DNA of 64,000 bases from Sciurus carolinensis (taxonomy: Eukaryota > Chordata > Mammalia > Rodentia > Sciuridae), in contig NC_062220.1 in the NCBI RefSeq assembly GCF_902686445.1, positions 108,548,643 through 108,612,642 on the forward strand. Reading direction: 5' to 3'. Below the pieces are notes generated by a model. That model had not been told where the DNA came from. It saw only the letters and a list, made by a program, of their open reading frames with translations, and ran no database searches. Below are positions 1 to 11,907 of the stretch, piece by piece. Positions within the stretch are counted from its first letter, which is position 1; the number at the start of each line of letters is the position of its first letter. The position numbers were made by a program, and so were the translations under genes.

Positions 1-669
1 AGACCAACCAACACTGTGATTTCAGAATTCGTGACTGGACAAACTAAAGGCAAGAAGCCTGGGAAGACAGAGCAGGTGACAGTCATATACACTTAACTTC
101 CCCAACCCACTTGTAAATGTGTCTGTATTGACAAAGTTGCAGAGTGTACAATGATGTCCAATAAAACAGGAGGCATACACACAGTTTAAGATCTCCTTGA
201 AGTCACATTTAAAAAGTAAAAAGAAATAGGTGGATTTAATTTTAGTTAAATATTTCAAGTTTAATATTATTTATTTCCACACATTTTTTTTTCTTTTTTG
301 TACCAGATTTGGTGCATATTTTACTCCAACAAAACATTTCAATTTGGACTAGTCGCTTGGCAAGTACTCAGTAGCCAAATTACTATACGGTAGGGTAGCC
401 ATTAAGGAAACCAAAATCCCATATATCAAAAATATTCTTCAGAAAGGAAGGAAAAATAAATATATCTTCATATAAAGCAAAGCTAAGAGCCAGCATACTT
501 GTTAACAAAAATAACCCTTGGTCCTTCAGAGAGACAGAAAATGACACTGGAAGGAAACCCAGGCATCAGGGATAAAAAGAAAAAAAACAAATAACAAATA
601 TATGGGTAAACAGAAGACACTATTTTTTCTCTTTTTGAGCTCTTTAAGAGATGTCTAGACTACTGAAGG
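1..669. other. Unique intronic sequence, nothing recognised
   Basis: AT-rich sequence with no convincing open frame or repeat family. It lies downstream of the acidic exon in COBL orientation and is presumed to be COBL intron. Confidence 0.6.
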
Positions 670-675
670 GGAAAA

Positions 676-1370
676 TTGAGAAAAATATCTGGAACTGAAC
701 AACAATTAAAAGACATCATATCAAAGTTTGTGGGTGTGATGAAAACACTGCTTAGAGAGAGATTCATAGCATCAAATGCTTACATTAGACGAGGAGAAGG
801 TTCTCAAATAAATAACCTAAACTTCCACTTTCAGAAACAGAAAAATGATGATCAAACTAAACCCAAAACCAGCACAAGGAAAAAAAAAATAATCATGAAG
901 ACTAACCCATGGACCAAGTGGGCAGCGTCTGGAGAAGCAGGAACGGTAACACACCATGGACGTTTAGATGGCTGGGTGGCCATCAAGGAAATTAAGTGAA
1001 AAGCTCCACAAAGGTCTTTGGGTGAAGATGATATCACTGGAGACTTCTACCACACATTTGAAGAAGGATTAATATCAATCATAGACAAACATTACCAGGA
1101 AGTAGAAGAATAGGGAACAATTCACGATGTATTTCATGAAGCTGGTATTACCCGGCCATGAAACCAGTAAAGATGGTGCCAGAATAAAACCGTAAAAGAA
1201 ACCCAAAATTGACAGACCCACGTCCATCATGAACGTAGATATAAATGTCCCTATATAAGGCACTTTATGGACAAGCCAAGAAAGACATATGATGGTACGG
1301 ATTGCTGTAGAATAATTATACGACAAAAGTCAACACCTATTAATAAAAACTCTCAGATAGGGAGGACCAG
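676..1370 (+). mobile_element. Degenerate LINE-1 ORF2 fragment
   Basis: The plus strand has an open stretch (676-900) resembling the L1 ORF2 region after the endonuclease domain (pattern F-I-A-x-N-A-Y-I, then S-Q-I-N-N-L). A further block at 1045-1120 resembles the segment leading into the reverse transcriptase, and 1215-1300 resembles RT-domain pieces. Stops and deletions interrupt it, so it is inactive. It is antisense to COBL. Confidence 0.75.
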
Positions 1371-1377
1371 GGAGTGC

Positions 1378-1625
1378 CATGGATTAAATCATATCCCCCA
1401 AAGACATGTGTAGGTTCAAATCTCCACACTGAATGGTAAGGTCTTTTTTTAAGAAGTGGCAATACTATGATGTAATTACCTAAGAGGGGTCATGAGGGGC
1501 TAGGGTGAGGTCATGGTTCAGCCTGGCTTGCTCCCTTATAAGGAGAACAGGGCAAGTTATGCTTCAGTGTAACTTATGTCAATACATGACTATCTTCTCT
1601 CCTGTCTAGTTGACGTTTGTAATGA
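1378..1625 (+). mobile_element. MaLR (MLT1-like) LTR remnant
   Basis: It begins with a diverged form of the MaLR start (ATTAAATCATATCCCCCAAA) and continues with the AAGGTC, GAGGTCATG and CCTTATAAG landmarks of MLT1-type LTRs in the right order. No internal retroviral sequence is seen alongside. Confidence 0.55.
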
Positions 1626-1629
1626 AATA

Positions 1630-2470
1630 TTTTAATTCTTGTACTTCTCACTTAGGGTATGTCCTGTAGGTATTTCTTTGTGGTTCCCAATGGGGGTTAC
1701 ATTTAACATGAGAAAGGGACACCATGCTGATGCAAACCTGCAGCAGGGCAGCTTCAGTAGTGTAGAGACAGCTGCTGCTGTGCCTCTCCGTCCCCACCCC
1801 CTCAGCTGCTGATGTCCCCATGTGACATGCATATGCACTGTGTGTTCAATAGCACAGAACACAGTTGGGGTTTTCTGCTATATTATTCTCTTACATCTTG
1901 TAGAAAACAAAAGTGGCACTAGCTTTTATATTTCTCATAAATATGCTTTACCAGAGATCATTCTGCTTTCAAGGAGATCTGAGTTCTGAGTCCTGTGTCC
2001 TGCTCAACCTGAAGGACTCCCCTCGCATAGGGCACATCTAGTGGGGAACAACTCCCTGCGCTCTTGTTTATTTGGTGCTATGGTTGGAACATGCGTCTCT
2101 CTCCAAAATTCCTGTTGACGCTTCAACCGCAACCTAACAGCTTTGAGGGGTGTGCCTTGAGGAGGCTCCAGACCTTTGCCGGGTGTCACCCTGTTTTATG
2201 CTCACAGCGAGAAGGCCATTTAGGGTGAGCACCCCTAGAAAGCTGGAGAAGTGGGTCACATAGGCAAGCTACAACATTCCTCCGTATGTTTCTGAGGGAG
2301 CATGGAACCTTATCCAGCAAATCCTGACAGTGAACGACACACAGAGGCCTACCTACCCTAGAGCAGGTAATGGGACACCCATGGCTGAGCCAGGGCGAGG
2401 AGTCTTCACCCAGTGATCATAGCGAGCCACTCCCCAAAAGGCCCGACCCTGTCGTCATGACCATCATTTG
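1630..2470. other. Intronic sequence with a possible second LTR fragment
   Basis: Mostly unique. About 2075-2190 (GCTATGGTTGGAACATG onward, with CCAAAATTC and TTGAGGGGTG) is reminiscent of an LTR-type interspersed repeat, but the family is not clear to me. Confidence 0.35.
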
Positions 2471-3425
2471 ACATGGGTTATGACCCCTATAATACCTGGG
2501 TGTCTCTGGCAAATCACAAATTTGGTGGGGCCATGGCTACCTGCCTCATCCTCTGGCACCAGAGAACCCAGGGGGCAGGTTGTGAACTCCAGGCCAAGCC
2601 TGTGCAACGTCTGGTAGTTGAGCCTCGCCCAGGCCCCAAGGATCCTCCCAGTGCCCACCCCAACAAGAGTGTCAGCCAGCCTGCCCTTTTCTTGCCCTGT
2701 GAGCAGCAGCAGCCTGAGGAGGCCAAGCAGTCAGGGCAGAAGGGTGATCCAAGTGCCAGCGTGCCTGCCATTCCTCTCTGCTTCCTCCATGTGAAGACAC
2801 CCCTCTAGCCTAGCCTCCCAGCAGGACCCTGTGCCCCAGGCCCAACCCCCATAGCCTGGTCACAGAAGGTGGCATCTTGGCCTCCCAGGGTACCTCCACA
2901 GGGCAATCCCATGACAGAGACGGGCTGGAAGGGAGTGGTGAGGAGGATCATCACCTGCATTCAACAGCTGTGCTGCTGCGTGCGTTGCTTACACAGGCCC
3001 AGCTTCAGGGGAAGAGTGGCTCCAAAGGAAGGAGACCACAGATACCCCAGGTTCCAAAACAGAGTGGCTCCAGTGAACATGCACACATGACACAGACAGA
3101 CCGATGGACAGTCAGAAGACCCTGAGCTCTGAGTGTCCTGACATCATGGCACAGAATCTGACAGGAAGTGGACTCAAACAGCTATAGGAGCATGGCACGC
3201 AGACTGGCTTTCACTTCTCCATGTAGATTCCAGCCAGGAGCGTATCTGGATCCATCAGGACTCTCCTCCACTCCCACCTGCCAGAGGCATCAGAGACTCT
3301 CTTCCCTGGGGCATTTCCGTCTGCCCTGCTCTTCTCTGAGACAGCAGAGATGGTTCCTAATAAATTTCTGCTTTTACAAATTGTATGATAAAATTGATCT
3401 TCCAAAGGTTAAAAAAAATCAGTTT
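2470..3425. other. GC-rich intronic block with short opposing open frames
   Basis: A locally GC-rich stretch with a 111-codon plus-strand frame (2473-2808), an 82-codon frame (2877-3125) and overlapping minus-strand frames. It could be a decayed processed pseudogene or simply GC-rich unique DNA. I recognise no protein family and no poly(A) tail or target-site duplication, so no gene is called. Confidence 0.3.
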
Positions 3426-3427
3426 AA

Positions 3428-3575
3428 AAAAAGGGGAGGTTGTGGTTGTGGCTCAGTGGTAGAGTGCTTGCCTAGCATATGTGAGGCACTGGGTTTGATC
3501 CTCAGCACCACATAAAAATAAATGAATAAAATAAAGGTCTATCAACATCTTAAAAAATATTTAAAAAAAAAAATG
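3428..3575 (+). mobile_element. ID SINE (sciurid type)
   Basis: A tRNA-Ala-derived body shows the box A (GTGGCTCAGTGGTAGAGTGC) and box B (GGTTTGATCCTC) regions, followed by CAGCACCACATAAAAATAAA and an A-rich tail with the ATAAAGGTC tail segment typical of squirrel ID copies. Relatively intact. Confidence 0.92.
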
Positions 3576-3589
3576 GGAGAAAAAAAAAA

Positions 3590-4525
3590 TGGGAGAAACA
3601 ACACCCAGAGTGGGAGGCCTCTGGGCAAGGGCTAGGGTCCACTCCAAGGCCTGGACCACTGTGCTTCCCTCTCCTGTTCAGGATAGATACTAATGCACCT
3701 TGAGCCAGTTTAGATGGGGACTTACTTGCCTTGAGCTGAGGTAGACAGGGTCTCGGACTCGCTGCCCTTGACCTTGTGTCAACAAGAGATTCTGCCTTTG
3801 AGCCACTGTAAAGTTGATTCCATTTGAGCTGATTGCTTTGGTCAAAAAGACTCCCTTTCCTGGTCTTCACGCTCCTCCCTGAGATGTGTGGAGAAGGTGG
3901 GTAGCAGCCATTGGAGAAGACACATCTGGAAAGGTACTGGACATTCCAGAATGGTCTGTGGCATCATCTCCATTATCCCGTGTGCAGGGGAGTAAGAGGT
4001 GGGCCAGTCGGCAGGGATGGGCCAGTGGGCAGGGGTGGACCTCCCTGCAGCAGTGGCTGGGTGCTTTACAGTCATGCAGCCTCTCTATCCAAAATCTCCT
4101 CCTGGTCATTGCTAGAGGTCCCAGGGAGGGAGCATATGGGCTCTGGGAACTGGAGATATTAAACCCCTCCATGATTGCTAATGACATAATAGCCAAGTGC
4201 ACTCATGTGGAATTGTTCTTTCTTTTGGGTTCTAGGGGCACTGAATTTTGTAAAGTGAATTATGCCCCCCAAAAGAGTTAGAAACCCTTAGCTCAGTCAG
4301 GCAGAGGGTGGGATGGATGTTTGGGTCAGTGCAAGTTCACAACTCAGAGGAGTTTATGGGTAGTGGTCCAGAAACCCAGAAGAGATGACCATTTTCACAG
4401 GCTCTGACAGAAGCAGGCCTCAATAACATTCAGTGAGAGCAAGACTGTGGCCCAGAAAGTCACCAAGCATAGGGTGCCCAGGAAGCCCCATCCATGTAAG
4501 TGAACTGGAAGATTGATCAACAGAG
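3590..4525. other. Unique intronic sequence
   Basis: Contains overlapping short open frames on both strands around 3842-4281, with no recognised product or splice-bounded exon. Presumed COBL intron. Confidence 0.5.
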
Positions 4526-4529
4526 TATT

Positions 4530-4925
4530 CTCCAAACAAACAATGGAGAGAAGAAAATTTGTTGTGGCTGCTGCTGCTGCTGTTATTTTTAATGATCATA
4601 TGAGATGATCTAGCATTAATGTCATCAGAGATCCAAAATGAGAAGAGAGACTATGGTACAGAAAGAAATTATGACTCAGTTTCCCAAATGTGATGAAAGA
4701 CATGAATCTACAGACTTCAACAGCTTAGCAAACCTTGGTAGGAGAAACCCCAAGAAGTCCAAGTCCAGACACATGACAGCACTTATAAACCAAGGATGAA
4801 GGAAAACACTTAAAGTCAACCAGAAGAAAATGATACCTTATTGACAGATGTGGAACCATTCAAACAACGGTGGAATTCTTGTCAGAAAATTGGTAAGACA
4901 GAAGGCAGTGAAATGACATTTTTAA
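4530..4925 (+). mobile_element. Ancient L1 (L1M-type) 5' region fragment
   Basis: The order of landmarks (GACATGAATCTACAGACTTC, then AAACCCCAAG, then CCAGACACATGACAG, then ATTGACAG, then GAAGGCAGTGAAATGACATT) follows the 5' region of old mammalian L1 elements. The same region occurs at about 61.9-62.2 kb in this window. Confidence 0.6.
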
Positions 4926-4929
4926 AGGG

Positions 4930-5815
4930 CCCTTGTGGTTACACTACTGGAGTGTGTAACTCACCAAGTTCTTGTGTTTTAAATGCTCCCTTGAAAACGT
5001 GGTTACAAAGTTCTGGGGTTCTAGAAGGGGTCTAGAATGCATAACGTATTTCTAAGTGTTGTAGTAGTCACAAGGCCCTAAAAGTTATGAAGTTTCAGGG
5101 TTCTGGATGGTGTTAAATGATTCAAATGCTCCTGTGGTCAGAACTCAACAGTTAGAACATTTCAGGGCTCAAGAGGCCATAGTGACCAGGAAATCCTGGG
5201 CCTGGCTCTCTTTCCAGCCTCTCCACTGTATGATGAGCTCCTAAGAAGACTTGAGACCACAATTCCTGCAGGCAATGCACCCATTTCTCACAAAGCACTT
5301 CAGCAGTCATCACCTGCACCACTCATGGACAAGTGGGAGCTGAGAAGGAACTTTAAAAAGAGTTGTTAGACAGCAGGTAAGGGCAGTGGGCACCACAGGG
5401 AGGGCCCCTTCACTTGGAGAAGTTTTACTTTCTATCTTTGGGACCTCTGCATGTGTTTGATTTTGGTCCTACGTTAAAAACAAGAAAAAAGAAGAAGAAG
5501 AAGAAAAAAGCTTGCAACCTACTTATTCACTCTCTTTTACTCCTTACAGCAGTCCTACAGAACTGATGTTCCCAAATGATGGAACCCCAGAACTCAAGAG
5601 TTTCACAGTATTTACACAAAATAGATGAATTGTCTGATGATGTCGTTTACTTCTGGGATTCAAGTGTTCAGAAATAATACTAATTCCACACTTATTTCAT
5701 CTCTGGTAGAAGGAGGCACTTCTCTCTGCATCTCCTCATATCAGTCTATCATTTTTTTCAAAGAAAGTTTTTAAAAAGAGAAAGATAATCTAAGTTAGAT
5801 GCAGTTATAAATAAA
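4930..5815. other. Unique intronic sequence with a short (GAA)n tract
   Basis: Nothing recognised except a GAA-repeat tract at about 5488-5511. Confidence 0.55.
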
Positions 5816-5819
5816 AATG

Positions 5820-6010
5820 TCTTCCTCCTCCAGTTGTAAATAGTAACAATAACAATAATAATTAGCTACCAGTTTTGAAAGCTGGCAATGTGCCAGGTAC
5901 TATTCTAAGGGGGAGGTACTACCCATCTTAATTTCACTGACAAGAAAATTGAAGCAAGGAGTGAAGTTGTGGCTCCCAAGGTAGACTGCTATGAGCAATG
6001 GGCACTGTGA
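5820..6010 (-). mobile_element. MIR SINE
   Basis: Contains the antisense MIR core (ATGTGCCAGGTACTATTCTA, GAGGTACTACCCATC, ACAAGAAAATTGAAGCAAGG). Old and diverged. Confidence 0.7.
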
Positions 6011-9000
6011 CCACAGGCAGTCTAACTATGGAATTTTAATCTTTACATTAAGCATATCTTGAAGAATTAGGCATTTTGTCCTGGATCACAGACAGAGGAC
6101 AAATGTATCTCAGGAGAGATTTGTAAGCCCATGCACCATGAGTGGGAGCCACTTACCCAGGGGAGAACCATTCCTGAGGCTCAAGTAATCTTCACTGAGG
6201 GCTATTCTATGTGTTCCCAGAACAACGGGCAACCACCAAAAGCATATCTCTGAATTCTCTTGAGGAGTTTATTTACTGCCTGTACTAAGTTTAGAGGAAG
6301 ACTCTGGAAAGTTGATATCCCATTTCCAAGGTCAAGTTTGAATTGAGAGTACAGACTTATTTTGCAGTGAAAATTTACAACTGGATTCAATCAAATGACT
6401 TTATGGGAAACATATCCTTTTCAAACTGCAGTACGACAACATATTGCCATCATTAGCAAGCATCCACACTTGCTCTTTTTAGAAGTTAGGGATTTTCTCT
6501 TGAGACTCTTCAGTTTAAGTCCTTGGCCCTAAGGGCATTGGGTGGTACCCACCAATGCTGCCAGTGATGAAGTAGCAGCTGCAGCAACAATGAGCTGAGC
6601 CTCTAAATACCACTGCCCAGAACCACATAACTGCACAAAGGAAAAAAGATAGCTTGTAGCTGAGGCCAACCTGCACAGCAAACTCTGGATAGGTGGCAGG
6701 AGCACTAAAGGAAACACATTTGCCTCCAATTTCCATATATGTGAACCTAAGCAATCAGAGCCAGGAAGTCTAGATGACTTTGACATTGAGTAGGAAACAG
6801 ACAAAGAAAGTCAAGAAAACTCTACCTGAACTACACAGATCTTACACACTTGGGTTTTCTCAGGTCATGAATGGCTTACCACTATTCCCAAACAGTGTTC
6901 AGTGAATTTCCAAGTAACAGAAGGTGGCAATAGAAGACACTACGTTGGCGAGATGAAAACCATGAGTAATAATTCCTTTTCTGGTGACTGACCCCATGGT
7001 GGATACTTCTTGCAAGCTGAGGGTGACTATAAGGGATGTCTTCAAAACTTAGCAGAATCCATTCCAAGCTTAGAGACATGGTCTTGCCAGTTGTGGAAAA
7101 GGCTGACTCTGCTTTGCCTAAGCCCCTAAGGTCTGGGATTTAAAGGGAAAGGAGAGGTCAATATCACAGCCAGGCCCTGGACCTTTGTCATACGGATAAA
7201 TGTTCCTTGTGGAATACTTAAGATTAGCAAGAGAAACTAGGTATCAGAATCATTTGGGGTAAAGACAGGAGGTTGTATTCAGATACTAGGCATTTGTCAC
7301 CAAAAACAGGAGTAATGCCCTTGGGGCACATATTCAGAGGCACAATAAAAGAGAGACTCTACATTGGGCAAGGACACTGTCTATGCTCCCTGGGAATGTG
7401 TGGTGTCAGAAAACCTCTTTGTTACTATGCCTGGATTACTATTTTCTGGACATGGACAGCAATGTTCTGTATTCGATCTGGTTTTTCTGTCCAGATGGCT
7501 AAGGTTAAGGCCACATGCTCATGAATAGGAGTAGGTTCTTCTCTCTTCCAGTGTCCACTTGGTTCTGTGTCATGAATCCCTTGCACAAGTTTCTCATTTC
7601 ACTCAACTCAACTGTGGTCAGGCTTGGACGTCCAAGCCTGTTACATGCTCCACCATGCATTACCTACGTTTTACTGACTGGTGAGCCCCCTACAGTCTGT
7701 CTGAACTCAGTCCTGCCCCCTCCAGCTTTCTCTACCTTTGTGTAGTCCAAGATTTCAATACAGTCATCTGCAGATGTGAACACAAAGCTTGTCACTGGAA
7801 GGCACCATTTTCATCAAAAGAGACATATTCTTTATCTAGATAGCTGAAGTATTTGTATCTGCCCCAGGTGCGACCTGTGTCAGGGGAATGACACAGAACA
7901 GCACTTGCCAAAGAGCCCTCAAGGAGCACTCATCCAAAAGAGCACTAAGAGGCCTTCACAGGAAAGACATTTACATGAGTTGCTTTGCCTATAGGGATTG
8001 CAAAAGCCTTTGATATCTCATTGAGGCTAAAAGAAGGACATAATTGTTTTCTAAACTATTTGGGAACAGATATTTTTCAAGTGTTAAGGCATAGGAAATA
8101 CCCATGTAACTGCAATTGTATTCCAAAGTTGACAAACAGGCAAGAAGGGAAACAGAATGACCAAAAGCATCCCTTGATCCTCAGATGAGGGCATATCTGG
8201 GAACTGGTATGGCTGGCTTGCATGTGTGTGTAGTATGGCCCTGAATGTCTGAATTGGTAGCCAACACTGAAAATTTGGGAGATAGCACATAAAAATCTGG
8301 ATGCTTGGCTTGTCCCCAAAAAGTGGCCACATATGGTCTGTAAATCTCCTTACAAGGTGATGACTGGTAAGAGGAAAGGCTGCTGTCCAAGCTTTCCTCC
8401 ATCCTGGAGACTGCTCACCTCTTGAGTTCCCCTTAGCCTTACCATCTATCTACCCAGCCCTCTGAGTAATTGAGTTCACAACCTCTCCTTATGCTATAGG
8501 CACTGTTTTCAAGTCATCCTGAAGTATACTGAAAATCATGTATTTGTAGATAAATGGGTGATATATAGTTCTAAAATCTCAGGGTATATTTAATTTGTCA
8601 GCTGAGATAATTCTTATAAAATAATTTAAAAGCCCCCCCCCCCAATTATAGTGTTTCATCTCACAAAAAAATCATGGGCAGAGACTTGATTTCATCCTTT
8701 GGGTAAATAACATAGTATCACAGACAGGGGTAAGGGACACATCTCTATCCTCACTTGATTCATAAGTTTGCCATGAATATTGATTACCAGTAAAGGTAAT
8801 AATCAATATGGCACAGAATCAATGGTGTCCCCATTTCCTAAACTAACAGGAGTCATTTTACAATGTATACTGCTTCATAGCTATGCCACATGTCCTGCAT
8901 CATACTGAGCTGGGTTCTTCAGAGTCAGGACACCTCTGCTGGGTCAGTATCACCATCATCAGAGCATAAGGCTTGGCAAAGTTCAGTGAACTCTCAAAGG

Positions 9001-10035
9001 CCAAGCAACTAGTTGTTAGCGGTGGAATTCCACTGTAGGTCCTTCAGGCTCCCAATTCACTCCCTCCCCACCAGAATATTGTCAAAATTCAATGGCACCC
9101 AGGAGATAACAGTAGAAAAACATATCCTGTTCCCTGTTTTGGAAGAAGTATCAGGTTCCAACTCTGACTATCCTTGATGCAGTCACAGACAACATTCACT
9201 CTTATATTTGGCTAAAAATCAGCACAATTTTAAATCAAGTCTCAGCACCAGCAAAGCAGACTATGAGTCCTATGTGCAGTATCCCTGGGGCTCAGAGTTA
9301 AAAATGTCTGATTAGTTTTAGATGGAGAACTCAAACGTGTGTAAGTCCCAGGCAAACAAATGAACAGACCTAGAGATTGCAATAGAAAGTTTTTTCTTCA
9401 TGTTAAATGATTACAACGGAAATGCCATGATTTTGATCTTCTTTCACAGCTACAAATGACACAGGCCAAGTTCAGTTAAATGTATCATGGGTGGAGCAAA
9501 GGTAGATAGGGACCAATTGCTGCCTTCTAATGAATATGAACTTGGCTTTGGAATTGTCCTTAAGATTGAAGAGTTACATTTTAAAATTATCAGGGAATAT
9601 ATATATAATAACATGGGGAAATGCTCCTGATAAACTGTTAGGCAAAAATAAATCAAAATAAATATGACTGATCATATAACTACTTTAACCAGATGAAGAT
9701 TTATGTGTTCATATGGGCTAGGTTGGAACAAAACATAAAAAATACAAAACATTAATTCATTTTGATGATCGACTTATAGACTATTTTTTTAAAATTTGCT
9801 TATTTCTTTTAATGTTTCCAGAATATTGTTCATCAGATTAGTTCTTAAAGTTAGGTAAAAGGTGAAAAAAATTGACAGGTTGAAGAGAAGTAACATGCCT
9901 TTCCATAGTGAAAAAAAAAAAAAAAGAATCAAGACTGTGGTGTTGGTGCAGAGATGAAGAAATAAACCAGTACTGTGCTGAAGGGCACTGAAACAGACCA
10001 GTGCATATATGGAAACATAATATCCTGCTGGAGTC
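6010..10035. other. Unique intronic sequence
   Basis: About 4 kb without a recognised gene or intact repeat. It includes a cytosine run at about 8633-8643, an imperfect hairpin at 8770-8812 and an adenine run near 9909-9923. Short frames are scattered and overlap on both strands. Part of 6.9-8.0 kb could be a very old repeat that I cannot name. Confidence 0.45.
8770..8812. repeat. Imperfect inverted repeat (hairpin-forming)
   Basis: The arms GCCATGAATATTGATTACC and GGTAATAATCAATATGGC are near reverse complements with a 3-base bulge on each side and a short AGTAAA loop. Confidence 0.6.
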
Positions 10036-10039
10036 AAAG

Positions 10040-10890
10040 AAGGGGGCTGAAAAAAACAGATGCTTCCTTCACACCATGCCCCAAAATAGACCTCAGGTAG
10101 AGGAGAGCCCTGGTGTGAGAAAGCAACACTGAAACTTTTACAAGAAATTCAGACTATCTTTAGTCCTTTAGGGTAATGGTAAACATCTCTTAAATATGCA
10201 AAGATCATATACGTCTGTGAGATAAAGGATACAATCAATGATAGTAACATTAAAGACAATTATACAATAAAAGGTAAATGCAGGTCACAGACTTAGAGAC
10301 TCTTCGTGTACAAAGGTTACGAAAAGCAATTCATTAAAGAAGAAATTCAAATTGCTAATAAACATAGACAAGATATCCATCTTTACTAATTGAGAGAACT
10401 GTAAACTAAAGTCACATGAGATGACATTCGACACCTAGAGGATCAGCAAAGCTTAAGATGTCTACTAATCTCAAATATTGTTGTAGACGTGGAATGACAG
10501 GATATCACAGACCACTGTAGGACCTGTAAGTGGGACAAACATTTTGTATGGTAATTTGCCAGTATTTCATAGAGCTGAAGATGCCTTTTCCTGAAGGTCT
10601 AATAATTTTTCTTCTATAAATTTCTATACATGTAAATAAAGACATATCTGTACAACTTGCTCATTGTTCCCAGCCCTGAAAAACTGGAACAATCTAAATC
10701 TCCATTGATAAAAAAATGGAGAAATAAAGGAATGGATGATACCTGTACCATCATGGGTAATTATTAAAAACATGCTGTTGAGTAGAAATGTAAACTAAAA
10801 GTATGGTTCAAACAATTCATTTGAAGTGTCAAAACATACAAGGCATTATTATGTATTATTTATAAGTACCTGCATGTCTACAAATGGCAT
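10040..10890 (+). mobile_element. Ancient L1 ORF2 3' end and 3' UTR
   Basis: It reads like the terminal ORF2/3' UTR of old L1M elements: ATACAATAAAAGG near the start, then ATTCATTAAAGAAGAAATTC, GCAAAGC, CTGTAGGACC, a TGGAACAATCTAAA block and the TGGATGATACCTGTACCATC segment. Many stops; inactive. Confidence 0.65.
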
Positions 10891-10894
10891 GAAG

Positions 10895-11440
10895 ATATAA
10901 CTGTAGCTCAATTCACAATAGCTAGATTGTGGAACCAATCGAGATGCCCTTCAATTGATGAGTGGATAAAGAAACCGTGGTATATATACACAATGGAATA
11001 TTACTGAGCCATAAAGAAGAATAAACTTATGGCATTTGCTGGCAATGGAAGGAGTTGAAGAATATTATGCTAAGTGAAATAGGTCAAGCCAAAAAAAAAC
11101 AAAGGTCAAATGTTTTCTCTGATAGTGGATGATGATATATAATGGGGGGCAAAAAGGGGGCGGGGTGTGGTGGGGGTGGGCAAGAGAAGAATGGAGGAAC
11201 TCTGGATGGTGTAGAGGAAAATGAGGTGGGAGGGGGTGGGGGAAGGAAAGATAGTAGAGTGAGACAGACAGAGAGTAAGTTTAGTAGAGTAGAGATATAC
11301 GTACAATTATATGAATGGTGTGAATCTACATTGTGTGCACCCAGAGAAATGAAAAGTTGTACCCCATTTGTGTTCAATGAATCAAAATGCAGTCTGTAAA
11401 AATAAAAATTAAGAAAAAAAGAAAGAAAAGAAAAAAATAA
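10895..11440 (+). mobile_element. Young sciurid-type L1 3' end
   Basis: Contains the terminal ORF2 coding block (GGAATATTACTGAGCCATAA, GAATATTATGCTAAGTGAAA, AAATGTTTTCTCTGATA), then a G/purine-rich 3' UTR (11140-11275), then AATGAATCAAAATGCA and an A-rich tail (11395-11445). Truncated at its 5' end. It is oriented antisense to COBL and ends about 160 bp beyond the donor of the acidic exon. Confidence 0.85.
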
Positions 11441-11597
11441 ATAAAACCATTAAGTCATGGTATAGACATTTCTGCAGAAGGCACCTGATGTTTAGATATT
11501 ATATTAGTGAATATTAATTGGATTACCATGACAAACAGCCCCCTCTTTAGAGCCCGGGATGGGAGTGACTTCCTTTCCCACCCACGCCATGACTCAC

Positions 11598-11907
11598 CTC
11601 AGATGTGAGTTCCTGCAGCCATTTCTCTCCCAAGAGGGGCTCTTTTGTGGGCCCAGTTCCGGGGTTCCCATGAGGTCCTGGTCGCTGCCGTCTTCTTGGT
11701 CTGTGGCCCACTTATCCTTGGACTTCAAGCTGTCATGTTGCGAATCCAGAGAGATAATATCTGAGGGGGAGCTCATCACCCCCGAGTCCTCGGTTGTGTC
11801 CTCTGATGCAAAGCAGCTGCCAACAGACACAGTCTCCTCGGCCTCTGATGGCACCAGTGGGACTCCATCCCCACTGCAGTGACCACTGGGACCCAGGGGC
11901 AGGCTCA
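11598..11907 (-). CDS. COBL: COBL internal exon: acidic Ser/Asp/Glu-rich segment
   Basis: This 310-bp exon encodes about 102 complete codons of COBL between the KRAP/proline region and the C-terminal WH2 repeats. The frame reads S-L-P-L-G near the start, then a stretch ending [10 protein letters not shown], then [26 protein letters not shown], and ends N-S-H-L-R. This closely matches the mammalian COBL segment I know. The acceptor is CTTGTCTAG (AG at 11909-11908); the exon begins with the last two bases of a phase-1 codon, so splicing from 55543 gives ...S-T-V-V-S-L-P-L. The donor is GTGAGT at 11597-11592, leaving phase 2. No folded domain is visible; the composition is acidic and probably disordered. 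An in-frame ATG would not be a real start because the reading frame enters from upstream. No frameshift or stop. Confidence 0.95.

Noticed and set aside
676..999. 107-codon plus-strand frame as a host gene
   Set aside because: It matches part of L1 ORF2 and is followed by further broken ORF2 blocks.
3428..3575. tRNA-Ala-like gene
   Set aside because: The tRNA-like body is part of an ID SINE with an A-rich tail and lacks an intact cloverleaf; the same applies to the other ID copies.
6515..8402. Possible ancient retroviral or pseudogene region
   Set aside because: Several overlapping frames and a non-repeat look, but no motif, LTR or parent protein that I can recognise; left as unique intron.
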